Assembly (NCBI GenBank): GCA_020062745.1
Contig: JAGUVT010000075.1
Coordinates: forward strand, 1-56,210
Direction: 5' to 3'
From: Deltaproteobacteria bacterium
Lineage (GTDB): Bacteria; Bacillota; Desulfotomaculia; Desulfotomaculales; JAGUVT01
DNA: 56,210 bases
Shown: piece after piece, positions 16,144-24,747 of the stretch
Layout: each line of letters opens with the position of its first letter
Position numbering within the stretch: position 1 is the first letter of the stretch
Translations under genes and position numbers: made by a program
The notes under the pieces: generated by a model
The model's input: the letters and a program-made list of their open reading frames with translations, nothing else
Database searches by the model: none
Told to the model about the DNA's origin: nothing

Positions 16144-17229
16144 TTAATCTTTTTTAAGAGGCTGAATTACCACGTCCGGAGTTCTGGCCATAATAAAAAC
16201 TGCTTCGCCTGACAGATCAACAAAAACAACAGCCCGGCAACCGATTTTTAAATCGTCCAGGTCGATTCTCTTTCCATCAAGATAGATTAAAGCGTCATCA
16301 GCCACCTTCAGAGTGATCACCTTGTCTCCGTATACATCCCGGTACACCGCTCCGTATACGTCTTGAGACTGATCGTCCTGGTGGAATATCACCGGGGGCA
16401 ACGGCCGGTGGCGCCAACCTTTAACCAACAGCGTTATCGAGTCACCGTATACATCCTGGACCACACCTCTGAGCACCTGAAAATCAAACCGGCCGATTTC
16501 AGGCGCTGCAATCCGGCCCAAAAGTGCGGCCATTTCCGCCCGTTTTACTCCCTGGTTGGGATGGAATACATGACCCGGATAGCCGATCATAATCCCCTGT
16601 TCGGTGACTGCCGATACGTAAACCCTCGCCCAGACAGGCACAGCCGGAGCATCTTTAAAAGGCAGCGGCTCGGCGGCATCCGTTACATTTAAATCTAAAG
16701 CCCTGGCCAGCCATACTGCCACCTGGTAGCGCTTGGCTTCCCTGTTATTATCAAAATCACCTAATTCATCTCCGGTAATAATCCCTTTTTGCAGCGCCAG
16801 CGCCAAATAAGGTTTCGCCCACTCGCCTATATGCCGGTTGATATAAACCGCTTCGGGTATGGTAACTGTACCGACCTGATCCGCAAGCCCCAGCATACGA
16901 ATAATCATGGCAATGGCTTCGATTTGCCTGACCGGCTGATTGGGGCGGAAATTATGGTCGGGGTAGCCATTTATTACTCCCAGCAGGTTCATAGCAGCCA
17001 TCGAATCTTCAGCCCAATGTCCCTGAACATCTTTAAACCTTACTTTAAATCGCCCTTCCATCTTCCCCTGGCCTTCTACCATCGATGGATCCTGTCCACC
17101 TGCGTTAAACGCCATCTTTCCCTGCCCTTTTACCGACAAAGCCGGTTTAGCTGCAGCAACGGCAACTGAGAAGCCAAAAACAAACACCAAAGTCAGCAGA
17201 ACTACCACTACTTTTCTCCACTTATTCAT
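16144..17229 (-). CDS. S-layer homology domain protein
   Basis: A signal peptide (VVVVLLTLVFVFGFSVAVAAA) and a short linker are followed by three SLH domains: FKDVQGHWAED with GYPDHNFRPNQ, a weaker middle one, and the PFKDAPAVPVWARVYV repeat with GYPGHVFHPNQ. A C-terminal region of about 110 residues contains two similar beta-rich stretches (GVVQDVYGDSIT and AVYRDVYGDKVIT), possibly a small duplicated OB-like module. SLH domains anchor proteins to pyruvylated cell-wall polymer. It lies 18 bp behind rsgI and is probably a target of that SigI system, which is inference from the operon. Confidence 0.85.
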   Translation of the reverse strand: MNKWRKVVVVLLTLVFVFGFSVAVAAAKPALSVKGQGKMAFNAGGQDPSMVEGQGKMEGRFKVRFKDVQGHWAEDSMAAMNLLGVINGYPDHNFRPNQPVRQIEAIAMIIRMLGLADQVGTVTIPEAVYINRHIGEWAKPYLALALQKGIITGDELGDFDNNREAKRYQVAVWLARALDLNVTDAAEPLPFKDAPAVPVWARVYVSAVTEQGIMIGYPGHVFHPNQGVKRAEMAALLGRIAAPEIGRFDFQVLRGVVQDVYGDSITLLVKGWRHRPLPPVIFHQDDQSQDVYGAVYRDVYGDKVITLKVADDALIYLDGKRIDLDDLKIGCRAVVFVDLSGEAVFIMARTPDVVIQPLKKD

Positions 17230-17247
17230 AAAATCACCCTCCTTGAT

Positions 17248-18138
17248 TTAAGGTTTTGCCAGTTTTTTTTGTGACATGCCTCTTTCCAATCCGTGCCCTG
17301 GTTTATCTGATTCTCCATCAGCAGTCATTTCTTTAGCTGCAGGCCGCACTCGCTTAACGAAACCTTCTTGCCGGCGAATACCTGAAGCCTTCCCGGCGTA
17401 ACCGGGTGGATCCTGAAGCAATTCTTCAAATTTTAGATTTTTTTCTTCCTTTAAGTTTCTGAGATTAACCTGCTGCATTTCCTCCACAGCAAAAGGAATG
17501 CCTCTCTCTTCCATATGGCGGTACAAAACGTATCTCCCCGCCGAAAGCCCTTCTTTCCTGGCTTCGGCACGCTGCTCCGGTTTTACCGGCTCAATCACCA
17601 CCTCGGCCTGCAAATTACCGCTAACCAGAGGCCGTTCAATAGAATCATAAATAAGCTGAAAATCCGCCTCCGGTTGTTCATCTGCGGAAACAGTCAAAGT
17701 GACCACCACAGTGTTATCGACACCCCTTTTCAAATACCCGTCGGCCATGGCCTGGAATACAAGTAATTCGATTGCTTCCGGCAACCTGTGCCGTTTTACT
17801 TTTACCTCCGAAAGCAGCCTTCCACCGTCGGCATTCAGTGCCCGTGCTGTTATTACCATTTTACCGGCATCAACTGAAAGCTCGACGCTTGGGTTTATAT
17901 CCAGGGATACGTAGGCAGCGGCAGGCAGCAACCAGCCCGGATATAACTGTCCTGTCACTACCAGCAGGAGAATGGATGCGGCGGCAATTAATTGTTTAAA
18001 GTAAGGTACAACCTTCTTTAACTCAATTTCCTGGCCGACCCGTGCATCTTTCGGTAGAGATACTTCCTCGAATTTCCCGTCTGGCGTAAGAACGATGCAG
18101 GACCTTTTTTTCTTCTTAACAATCATGCCGCTTTCCAT
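17248..18138 (-). CDS. rsgI: RsgI-like anti-sigma-I factor
   Basis: 296 residues. An N-terminal cytoplasmic RsgI domain (residues 1-45, IVLTPDGKFEEVSLP) precedes a single membrane span at about 46-72. The conserved extracellular AYVSLDINPSVELSVD segment follows, which is the periplasmic autocleavage-type region of RsgI proteins. The outer C-terminal part is basic and helical and carries no recognisable carbohydrate-binding module, unlike clostridial cellulosome RsgI proteins. It overlaps sigI by 23 bp and holds SigI inactive until an outside signal arrives. The signal is unknown here. Confidence 0.87.
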   Translation of the reverse strand: MESGMIVKKKKRSCIVLTPDGKFEEVSLPKDARVGQEIELKKVVPYFKQLIAAASILLLVVTGQLYPGWLLPAAAYVSLDINPSVELSVDAGKMVITARALNADGGRLLSEVKVKRHRLPEAIELLVFQAMADGYLKRGVDNTVVVTLTVSADEQPEADFQLIYDSIERPLVSGNLQAEVVIEPVKPEQRAEARKEGLSAGRYVLYRHMEERGIPFAVEEMQQVNLRNLKEEKNLKFEELLQDPPGYAGKASGIRRQEGFVKRVRPAAKEMTADGESDKPGHGLERGMSQKKLAKP

Positions 18139-18865
18139 CCCGCATCCCTCCTTCTTCCAAACTCAAGTAGGAAAACACATGGGCGAAATCGTTCCGGTAG
18201 TGTAAAATCAGCGCTATGGCAATGATATACTTCCTTCCCTTTTCCAGAACTTTTCGCTTTAAACCGGTCAGACAGGCTAACTCTTGTAAGGGCAGCTTCT
18301 TTTTTTGCTCCAGCATCTGAAAGAGATGAGGCCGGTTCACCAGTTCCTGCGCCACTTTGAACATCACAGCGCGAGAACGGCGATGCTTGGGTGAACATCT
18401 TACCAGTTCTGTAAAAGTAATGCCAAACTGCTTCAGCAAGACCTCGTATTCCTTAATCTCTTCTTCCCGCTCCCAGGCGCTCACCCTTATATTATACATT
18501 TCCCACGCCCGGGAACGTTCGAACAGGTTGCCGGCGCCTTCTTCAAGTGAGGCAGCCAGCGGCACGTTTCTTGACTTGACTCTGTACTCCCGCCGGAGGT
18601 GGTCCGTGAGACGGCTGTGTATTACCAGTCGGGCAAACTCCAGGAACCGTTTCCCCTGACACTCCTCATAACGGTCGATGGCCTCATTAAAAGCCATTAA
18701 GGCTACTCCCAACTCGTCATCACGGCCCCACTCCAGAGTTCTCCGGGTAATTCTACAGGTTGCCTTATAGACAAATGGCTTGTACTTTTCCAGCAGCTTT
18801 TCCCTGTCTGCTCCACTGCCGTTCTTAGCCTGTCGCAACTGCTCCTCCAACGGCAAAACAGTCAC
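18116..18865 (-). CDS. sigI: RNA polymerase sigma factor SigI
   Basis: 249 residues of the SigI family. The region-2-like part is RITRRTLEWGRDDELGVALMAFNEAIDRYEE with LIIHSRLTDHLRREYR-type promoter-melting helix (here RLVIHSRLTDHLRREYR). The C-terminal helix-turn-helix is the SigI_C type with the KRSR-like basic stretch HRRSRAVMFKVAQELV. The GTG start has AAGGAGAGGG upstream. It is co-transcribed with its anti-sigma gene, as in Bacillus and Clostridium thermocellum, and probably directs its own operon including the SLH protein. Confidence 0.88.
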   Translation of the reverse strand: MTVLPLEEQLRQAKNGSGADREKLLEKYKPFVYKATCRITRRTLEWGRDDELGVALMAFNEAIDRYEECQGKRFLEFARLVIHSRLTDHLRREYRVKSRNVPLAASLEEGAGNLFERSRAWEMYNIRVSAWEREEEIKEYEVLLKQFGITFTELVRCSPKHRRSRAVMFKVAQELVNRPHLFQMLEQKKKLPLQELACLTGLKRKVLEKGRKYIIAIALILHYRNDFAHVFSYLSLEEGGMRDGKRHDC

Positions 18866-18975
18866 TTCCCTCTCCTTAAGAACATCACCTCTCTTTTCGT
18901 CAAAGGCATTTAGAAATCCTTTCCTTTCTACATATAGTTGTACGAAAGAAGGAACAATTTTTAGGGGGTATATAA

Positions 18976-19003
18976 TAAAAAAAGCCGGCTTTAAACCAGC
19001 TTT
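18976..19003 (-). terminator. Terminator after the GGDEF/HD-GYP gene
   Basis: On the minus strand AAAGCTGG pairs with CCGGCTTT (one G-U) around a 7-nt loop, followed by a T tract. It lies 15 bp after the stop of the c-di-GMP gene. Confidence 0.75.
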
Positions 19004-19018
19004 ACCGGGTTCGAATAT

Positions 19019-20707
19019 TTACGCCGATAATGCATCGTTTAAATCTAACCTGTTATTTTCTTCATCATAGTATTTCTGGATCATCTGCACAAATTCTTCC
19101 GCCAGAATCGGATCGAACTGCGATCCGGCGCATTTGCGGATTTCGAAGCAGGCGTCAGAAATTGATTTTTTCTTTTTGTAAGGACGGTCGCTGGTCATGG
19201 CGTCAAAGCTATCGGCCAGCCTTAAAATGCGCGCCGGCAGGGGGATGCTGTTTCCGGCTATTTTAAACGGATAACCAGTCCCATCCCAGTTCTCATGATG
19301 GTGTACAATAACCGGCATAACGCTTTTTAATAAATCAATGCTTGGCCCGACAATCTCATTCCCCCAAACCGGGTGCTGTTTTAATGTTGCCCATTCTTCT
19401 TCTGTCAAGGGTCCTTCTTTGTTCAAAACAGCAGGGTCAATTTCTACCTTGCCGATATCATGAATAAAAGCGCCATATTTAACCAGGCTTATTTCTTCTT
19501 CATCCAGCCCAAGGTGTTGGGCAAACCTTTTAGCGTACGTGACCACTCTCTCGGAGTGGATGTAAGTATACTTATCCTTGGTATTAACAAATGAAACCAA
19601 GGTTTTTAAAGAACTTAACCTGTCCCGCTCATTGCCGGCGTGCTTTTCATCATCCAAAATGGAGAAAAATAATTTGATCCTGCTTTTGCCTGCGTATTTC
19701 GCTCTATATAACGCCAGATCAGAACACCGGATCAATTCTTTAGGTGAATTGGCGTGTTCCGGATAAGACGATACCCCCATTGAAACTGTCAACTTTCGTT
19801 GCAAATGTTTCCTGCTGCCATAAAACGGATAATTCTCTATCTCATTTTTAATCCTTTGAGCAACAACCAGGGCCTGATGAGAGTTTTCACCCGGTAAGAC
19901 TATTGCAAATTCTTCACCTCCATACCTTGCCGCGAAACAAGGCCTCCTGGCTATTTCACTTAACAATTTTCCGATTGCCTTAAGTGCTTCATCGCCTTGC
20001 TGGTATCCATAGGCATCGTTATAAAGTTTAAAATAATCAATATCGACAAAAATTAAAGACAGCGGCATGTCCCTTTCCTTCGCTTTCTTAAACTCCTCTT
20101 GCAGCATTTGATGGAAATAACGGTGGTTATAAAGACCGGTAAGCTCATCAATATTAGTCATCTGATCCAACCTGGTTCTGGTACACTTCTCAACTTCCGA
20201 AAGCCCGCCAACCAGCCAGGAAACCAGGAACATCAGACCGGTATAAATCAAATCCACTTCTAACAGACTGCCAGAGGTAATGTCAATAAGCATTAAGCTA
20301 ATTCCCGATGCTCCGGCAATCAGCAGGCCGGACAGCTTTCCATAAATCAATGAGGCGACTATAACCGGCAGCAATAAGATCAATTTAGACTGATTATTTG
20401 TAAAGCCAGTGACAAATATCGCTACAAAAACAGAAAGCAGGGCTACTACTGTGATAACCTGTTCAATCAAGACTGGCTTGCTCTCAAGAAAGCTTCCCAA
20501 TATCATATTTTTTCTTAAGAAGTTAATCAACCCCAGGCTCAAGACTGCCGTGATGAGAACAGGCAAGAAATAAATAAAAGACCTTATTTCTGCAGATAGC
20601 CCGTAGATACTTAAATAGGCCAGGCCGAAAACTACAAAGCTTATTATGTAAGTCACGGCAATTATTTCCGAAATCCTCTTTTTCCTTTTGATTTCCCAGT
20701 TTCCCAT
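19019..20707 (-). CDS. Membrane GGDEF + HD-GYP cyclic-di-GMP signalling protein
   Basis: 562 residues. Five or six N-terminal membrane helices form an integral sensor. The GGDEF domain has the active-site variant RYGGEEF, which is normal for active diguanylate cyclases. A C-terminal HD-GYP domain has HSERVV, FIHDIGK, HPVWG, HHHENWDGTGYP and RILRLADSFDAMTSDRPY, the complete metal-binding set of c-di-GMP phosphodiesterases. One protein could therefore both make and break the messenger. Start ATG 20707 has GGGGGATAAGG upstream. It is monocistronic between two terminators. Confidence 0.92.
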   Translation of the reverse strand: MGNWEIKRKKRISEIIAVTYIISFVVFGLAYLSIYGLSAEIRSFIYFLPVLITAVLSLGLINFLRKNMILGSFLESKPVLIEQVITVVALLSVFVAIFVTGFTNNQSKLILLLPVIVASLIYGKLSGLLIAGASGISLMLIDITSGSLLEVDLIYTGLMFLVSWLVGGLSEVEKCTRTRLDQMTNIDELTGLYNHRYFHQMLQEEFKKAKERDMPLSLIFVDIDYFKLYNDAYGYQQGDEALKAIGKLLSEIARRPCFAARYGGEEFAIVLPGENSHQALVVAQRIKNEIENYPFYGSRKHLQRKLTVSMGVSSYPEHANSPKELIRCSDLALYRAKYAGKSRIKLFFSILDDEKHAGNERDRLSSLKTLVSFVNTKDKYTYIHSERVVTYAKRFAQHLGLDEEEISLVKYGAFIHDIGKVEIDPAVLNKEGPLTEEEWATLKQHPVWGNEIVGPSIDLLKSVMPVIVHHHENWDGTGYPFKIAGNSIPLPARILRLADSFDAMTSDRPYKKKKSISDACFEIRKCAGSQFDPILAEEFVQMIQKYYDEENNRLDLNDALSA

Positions 20708-20784
20708 CCTTATCCCCCTGAACGAGATTTATCTGGACCACTTTTAGACTATCGGAACGTTTCAAAAAAAACTTGATATATAAA

Positions 20785-20811
20785 AGCAAAAAGCCTAAAA
20801 AATCAGGCTTT
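20785..20811 (-). terminator. Terminator after the zinc-ribbon membrane protein
   Basis: On the minus strand AAAGCCT and AGGCTTT pair around an 8-nt loop, and the right arm runs into TTTTTGCTTTT. It lies 14 bp after the stop. Confidence 0.65.
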
Positions 20812-20824
20812 AAGTAAAGAAAAT

Positions 20825-21142
20825 TTAATTATCAAAGGGTACTGGAGTTGTTATCTTATTTCTATGGCCACAAGCAGGGCATTGATAGCTGACTATATTC
20901 CTGATCACTTTTTGCTTTGACCGGCAGTTTTGGCATACTATCTCTTTTGATATCCCCAGCGAGCCGGAGATGATCACCACCAGGGATACGAACCCGACTA
21001 TCAGACCAACCAAAAAATAAGGGATACCAAGCAATAACCCCAGCCCAGCACCCAAAAAAACAAGCCCGACAAGCACAAGTACGCTGATAATGCTCAAAAT
21101 AATTTCTACCGTCTTGCTCTCAATTATGCCTGCTGCAATCAA
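20825..21142 (-). CDS. Small membrane protein with C-terminal zinc ribbon
   Basis: 105 residues with two hydrophobic helices (VEIILSIISVLVLVGLVFLGAG and YFLVGLIVGFVSLVVIISG). A C-terminal CQNC...CPAC zinc ribbon with HRNK follows. The TTG start at 21142 has GGGAGGGG at 6-7 nt. I do not recognise a family beyond this zinc-ribbon membrane layout, which also occurs in many unassigned Firmicute proteins. It is alone between the upstream intergenic region and its own terminator. Confidence 0.65.
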   Translation of the reverse strand: MIAAGIIESKTVEIILSIISVLVLVGLVFLGAGLGLLLGIPYFLVGLIVGFVSLVVIISGSLGISKEIVCQNCRSKQKVIRNIVSYQCPACGHRNKITTPVPFDN

Positions 21143-21313
21143 TATTTCCCCTCCCTTTTTTCAGATATGCTCTACATTTTCTCTTACCTATTCTCCATCT
21201 TTCGATTTTTTCCTGCATTTCCAACCGGATTTTTAATAAAAATTTACACCGCCATAATTTGTTTTTAATCTCTTCTTAATAAGAATAAACTAAAAATATA
21301 TTAATAAAGTATA

Positions 21314-21342
21314 TTGACGAAGTCTAAATTTTCTGATAACAT
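21314..21342 (+). promoter_or_regulatory. Sigma-A promoter for the 29-codon gene
   Basis: TTGACG (21314-21319) and TAACAT (21337-21342) are 17 nt apart in an AT-rich stretch. The first start codon behind them is that of the small gene at 21375. The rest of the 446-bp gap between the zinc-ribbon gene and comM holds this gene, its terminator and the comM ribosome site; I see nothing else in it. Confidence 0.65.
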
Positions 21343-21374
21343 ATCACAATCATATCCAAAAAGGAGGTATGAAG

Positions 21375-21464
21375 ATGGACTCTACTTCTGAGAAGCCCAA
21401 AGATCTGGCTAAACCGGAGCAAGAGCAAAGTGATTTATATCTGGTGCCAATTCTTTTTTACTAA
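21375..21464 (+). CDS. 29-residue peptide gene, not in the ORF track
   Basis: A perfect AAAGGAGGT site stands 7 nt before ATG 21375. The peptide is hydrophilic for 20 residues (Glu, Lys, Gln, Pro-rich) and ends in a hydrophobic/aromatic tail LYLVPILFY. It has its own promoter and a terminator 6 bp after the stop, so it is a complete small transcription unit. No signal peptide or membrane helix is present. Possible roles are a peptide signal, a precursor of a modified peptide, or a translated leader, and the sequence does not decide between them. No modifying enzyme is adjacent. Confidence 0.6.
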   Translation: MDSTSEKPKDLAKPEQEQSDLYLVPILFY

Positions 21465-21469
21465 ATTTA

Positions 21470-21498
21470 CCCGCTTACGGAGCGGGAATTTTTTTTCG
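21470..21498 (+). terminator. Terminator of the 29-codon gene
   Basis: CCCGCT and AGCGGG pair around a TACGG loop, followed by AATTTTTTTT. Confidence 0.85.
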
Positions 21499-21588
21499 TC
21501 CACAAGGAAAATTGTCTAATCAGTCGAATTTAAGAAAAATATACATATTCTACAAGAGTCAATCATCAAGCAAGGCGAAGGAGTAACA

Positions 21589-23112
21589 ATGGTTGCCATT
21601 GTAAAAAGCATTGCTTTAGACGGCCTGGAAGGTCAAATTATCCAGGTGGAGGTAGATGTTACCAAAGGTTTACCTTGTTTTGAAATTGTTGGCCTGCCGG
21701 ATGCATCTGTACGGGAAGCAAAAGAACGGGTTCGCACAGCCATTAAAAATTCCGGTTTTGAATTCCCGGTTAAACGTATAACCGTCAACCTGGCCCCGGC
21801 CGACATAAAAAAAGAAGGTCCGGTTTACGATCTGCCCATAGCAACCGCTATTCTGGCTGCTACCGGGCAACTGAACCCGGATTTATGCAGTAAATATGTT
21901 TTTTTGGGTGAATTGTCGCTAAACGGGAGCCTGCGTGGAGTGGCCGGAGTATTGCCAAGCGTCATTGCAGCCTGCTCCCATACTCACACCGAAGTCATTG
22001 TCTCAGCAGATAACGCTGTTGAGGCGGCATTGGTTGACGGTGTTACTGTTTACCCGGTGACAAACTTAACCGACCTGGTTCATTTTATTAGAGGAGAAAC
22101 AGAAATAATACCTGCTCGGGTAAATACGGAAGATCTGATTAAAAAGAATTCCGACGACCTGAACCTTGTTGATGTTCAAGGCCATACCGCAGCCAAAAGA
22201 GCCCTGGAAGTTGCGGCTGCCGGCGGACATAACATTATTATGATCGGCAGCCCCGGTTCCGGTAAAACCATGCTGGCCCGTCGCCTGCCATCGATCCTGC
22301 CTGACCTCACCTTTGCCGAAGCACTGGAGATAACCAAAATTTACAGCCTGGCCGGCCTGCTCAAGCCAGATCAACCGTTGATCAGCAAGCGCCCCTTCCG
22401 GGCGCCACACCACACCGCTTCTACGGCAGCCCTGGTTGGCGGGGGCAGGATACCCCGGCCGGGAGAAATAAGCCTGGCTCACCACGGTGTTCTTTTCATG
22501 GATGAGTTGCCGGAATTTCAAAAAGACGCCCTGGAAGCATTACGCCAGCCACTGGAGGACGGAATCATTACTATAGCAAGAATTAATGCCGCTCTCACTT
22601 ACCCGTCCAGGTTAATGCTGGTAGGCGCTCTTAATCCCTGCCCATGTGGCTACCACGGCGATCCCATGCGGGAATGTTCCTGCACACCACACCAAATCCA
22701 GCGTTACTTCTCCCGTTTATCCGGGCCGCTTCTGGATCGAATCGACATTCACATCGACGTGCCCCGTGTTTCTTACAATGAACTATCCGGCCCAAAACAA
22801 GGAGAGCCGTCGGCAGAAATAAAAATACGGGTGGAAAACGCCCGTAAAAAACAGCATGCGAGATTGTCCTCCACTTTAACCTGCAACGCTCAAATGAATC
22901 CTCAAGAAACACGCCGGTTCTGCAAATTGACCAAAGAGGCCCGTTCACTGCTGCATTCAGCATTTGACAGCCTTCATTTAAGCGCCAGAGCCCATGACCG
23001 GATTATAAGAGTTGCCCGTACCATAGCCGACCTGGCGGATTCTGAACTGGTTGAGGCATCTCATATAGCCGAAGCTATTCAATACCGGAGCCTGGATCGG
23101 ACTTATTTTTAA
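21589..23112 (+). CDS. comM: ComM/YifB-family Mg-chelatase-like AAA+ ATPase
   Basis: A 507-residue AAA+ protein of the YifB/ComM family. It has an N-terminal Lon-protease-like fold (LPCFEIVGLPDASVREAKERV), a Walker A GSPGSGKTM, Walker B VLFMDELPEF, and a C-terminal Mg-chelatase lid. A NPCPCGYHGD motif is typical of the family. ComM is a hexameric helicase that promotes branch migration during natural transformation. GAAGGAG precedes ATG 21589. It is convergent with the XRE gene and overlaps its 3' end by 38 bp. Confidence 0.93.
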   Translation: MVAIVKSIALDGLEGQIIQVEVDVTKGLPCFEIVGLPDASVREAKERVRTAIKNSGFEFPVKRITVNLAPADIKKEGPVYDLPIATAILAATGQLNPDLCSKYVFLGELSLNGSLRGVAGVLPSVIAACSHTHTEVIVSADNAVEAALVDGVTVYPVTNLTDLVHFIRGETEIIPARVNTEDLIKKNSDDLNLVDVQGHTAAKRALEVAAAGGHNIIMIGSPGSGKTMLARRLPSILPDLTFAEALEITKIYSLAGLLKPDQPLISKRPFRAPHHTASTAALVGGGRIPRPGEISLAHHGVLFMDELPEFQKDALEALRQPLEDGIITIARINAALTYPSRLMLVGALNPCPCGYHGDPMRECSCTPHQIQRYFSRLSGPLLDRIDIHIDVPRVSYNELSGPKQGEPSAEIKIRVENARKKQHARLSSTLTCNAQMNPQETRRFCKLTKEARSLLHSAFDSLHLSARAHDRIIRVARTIADLADSELVEASHIAEAIQYRSLDRTYF

Positions 23113-23371
23113 CATTTAAATAATTAATATTGTCTGTTGTCAACAGAGTCGCTAAAAAAATATAGTTGTTAAAATCCAGGTTTTCTTCCCGACAAAGCCG
23201 GTATAAGCCAGCGAATAATTTGCCCCCCCCTTTCTTCTCACCATTTATGACCCGAAAAAGATAAGAATAATCTATACCCAAACGTTTTGCCAGCTCAGGA
23301 ATAGACCATCCTTTTTCCCATGCCAGCGACTTCAGAGCAGTTGTATTCACTACCAAAAAAGGCACCCCCAT
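23075..23371 (-). CDS. Small XRE-type helix-turn-helix regulator
   Basis: A helix-turn-helix of the XRE/Cro type is visible as WSIPELAKRLGIDYSYLFRVING, followed by a short C-terminal tail. The track's TTG start at 23407 lies inside the promoter, between its -35 and -10 elements, so the start is more likely ATG 23371 or a nearby GTG, giving about 98 residues and an almost leaderless mRNA. The 3' end overlaps comM. It is divergent from the larger repressor at 23512 with shared half-sites between them, the layout of a cro/cI-like switch. Confidence 0.7.
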   Translation of the reverse strand: MGVPFLVVNTTALKSLAWEKGWSIPELAKRLGIDYSYLFRVINGEKKGGGKLFAGLYRLCREENLDFNNYIFLATLLTTDNINYLNVKNKSDPGSGIE

Positions 23372-23385
23372 AGTCTTGTTAGAAC

Positions 23386-23467
23386 ATAATATCATGTCTA
23401 CAGACAATAGTCAAGTAAAGGTGTCTTTTTGCAACATATTTTACAATTTATACATTGCCTTTAGACA
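23386..23467. promoter_or_regulatory. Divergent promoter/operator with four TGTCT/AGACA half-sites
   Basis: On the minus strand TTGACT (23414-23409) and TATTAT (23391-23386) are 17 nt apart, and the dyad TGTCT-GT-AGACA (23395-23406) fills the spacer. Further half-sites TGTCT (23422) and AGACA (23463) lie towards the rightward gene. Such spacing suits repressor control of both directions. Confidence 0.6.
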
Positions 23468-23511
23468 ATCCATCAGATAAAATAATGTTACGAAAATACG
23501 GAGGTTCTATC

Positions 23512-24354
23512 ATGAACTTCGATAAAGAAAAATTTTCTCAATTGCTCCAAAAAGCAAAAGGCAGCCGGTCCATCAACAACTACGGTCAACAGGCAAAAGT
23601 GGACCCCGGCTATATCTCCAGGCTGCTGCGTGAAAAGATAAAAACACCGCCAAGTCCCGGTATAATTAAAAAACTGGCGGGTAATGCCAGGAACGAAGTC
23701 TCCTATGAAGAATTAATGATCGCGGCCGGCTACCTCCCCGACCCGCACCATCCGGAGGCGGGCCTTTACAAGATCGCTGGTTCTATTGAGCAAAAAGTGG
23801 CCGAAGCGTTACAAAAACCACTCGCAGATTTTCTCCCCGTAAAAAAAATACCGGTAGTGGATACCGGCAACAATAAGATCGGGCCCAATCAGCAAAAGAC
23901 CATCGGCTACCTTGACGTACCAAGGGAACTGGAAGCTGATTTTGCCTTTAAAATTAATGAAGATGCCATGCTTGAGGCAGGCATCTTCCGCGGCGATACG
24001 GCCATTTGCAGGCAAACCAGCAAAGCTGCGCCTGGAGAAATGGTATCGGCCCGGCTTTCTTCCGGAAAGGTTGGTATCCGGTATCTTGACTATGAAAACG
24101 GCCGCTGGAAATTAATAGCGGCCAATTCTCGCTATCGAGATGAAGAAATTGATGCGCCTGAGATTAAAGGTATTGTCTTAATGGTTCAAAAAGAAGCGTT
24201 AAAATTAGAACAATTCAAGGTTCTGCAAGCCAAAGACGAGCCGGAAGGTGTTTTTCCGGTAGATTTTCTGCTGGAAAAGCTGTCGGCGGCAAGTAATATA
24301 CCGCTTAAAAAACTCAAAACCACTCTGGCGAGACTAAAAAGCCAGAATCCATAA
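23512..24354 (+). CDS. CI-like repressor with XRE and inactive S24 domain
   Basis: 280 residues from ATG 23512 (GGAGG at 7 nt; the track's 23455 start lies upstream of this site). An N-terminal XRE helix-turn-helix with QAKVDPGYISRLLRE is joined to a LexA/CI-type S24 domain. The nucleophile Ser of the usual DSM motif is Ala here (EDAMLEAG, residue 152). The general-base Lys position reads Arg (VGIRYL, about 190). Self-cleavage should therefore be impossible, so release would need another trigger. A C-terminal helical tail follows. It is divergent from the small XRE gene. Confidence 0.8.
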   Translation: MNFDKEKFSQLLQKAKGSRSINNYGQQAKVDPGYISRLLREKIKTPPSPGIIKKLAGNARNEVSYEELMIAAGYLPDPHHPEAGLYKIAGSIEQKVAEALQKPLADFLPVKKIPVVDTGNNKIGPNQQKTIGYLDVPRELEADFAFKINEDAMLEAGIFRGDTAICRQTSKAAPGEMVSARLSSGKVGIRYLDYENGRWKLIAANSRYRDEEIDAPEIKGIVLMVQKEALKLEQFKVLQAKDEPEGVFPVDFLLEKLSAASNIPLKKLKTTLARLKSQNP

Positions 24355-24370
24355 GCCAGAATACGGTTTA

Positions 24371-24733
24371 CTAAAAAGCATCTTCGATATGCTCGACCTC
24401 TACCAGTTTACCTTCCCGGTCGAACTGCACAGCAACAACGTCAAACCGGCAGTTTTGGCTTGTTTTCCCTTCCGCCTGCAAATAATATGCCGCCAGGCGG
24501 CGCAATCTGGCTTGTTTTTGACCATGTATGCTTTCCCGGGCCAGTCCGTACCGGTCGCTGCTTTTTGCCCGCACTTCTATAAAAACAAGCTGCTCCCGGT
24601 CAACGGCTATTATATCAATTTCCCCGAGGCGGCACCGGAAGTTCCGGTTTAATATACGGTAACCTTTGCTTTTCAAGTAATCTGCCGCTATTTCCTCTCC
24701 CTGTCTCCCGGTCGCCTGCCTTTTAAAAGTCAT
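24371..24733 (-). CDS. yraN: YraN/UPF0102 family endonuclease-like protein
   Basis: 120 residues with the family signature GRQGEEIAADYLKSKGYRILNRNFRCRLGEIDIIA and VFIEVRAKSS, the restriction-endonuclease-like D-ExK core. The family is predicted to act as a structure-specific nuclease, without a settled physiological role. It follows nuoN by 14 bp and may be co-transcribed with the nuo operon. Confidence 0.9.
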   Translation of the reverse strand: MTFKRQATGRQGEEIAADYLKSKGYRILNRNFRCRLGEIDIIAVDREQLVFIEVRAKSSDRYGLARESIHGQKQARLRRLAAYYLQAEGKTSQNCRFDVVAVQFDREGKLVEVEHIEDAF

Positions 24734-24747
24734 ATGCCTTACTTGCC

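Noticed and set aside
20523-20789. 88-codon minus-strand ORF before the GGDEF gene
   Set aside because: Overlaps the start of the GGDEF/HD-GYP gene in another frame. I considered a frameshifted N-terminus, but the annotated start has a good ribosome site and the sequence adds no domain.
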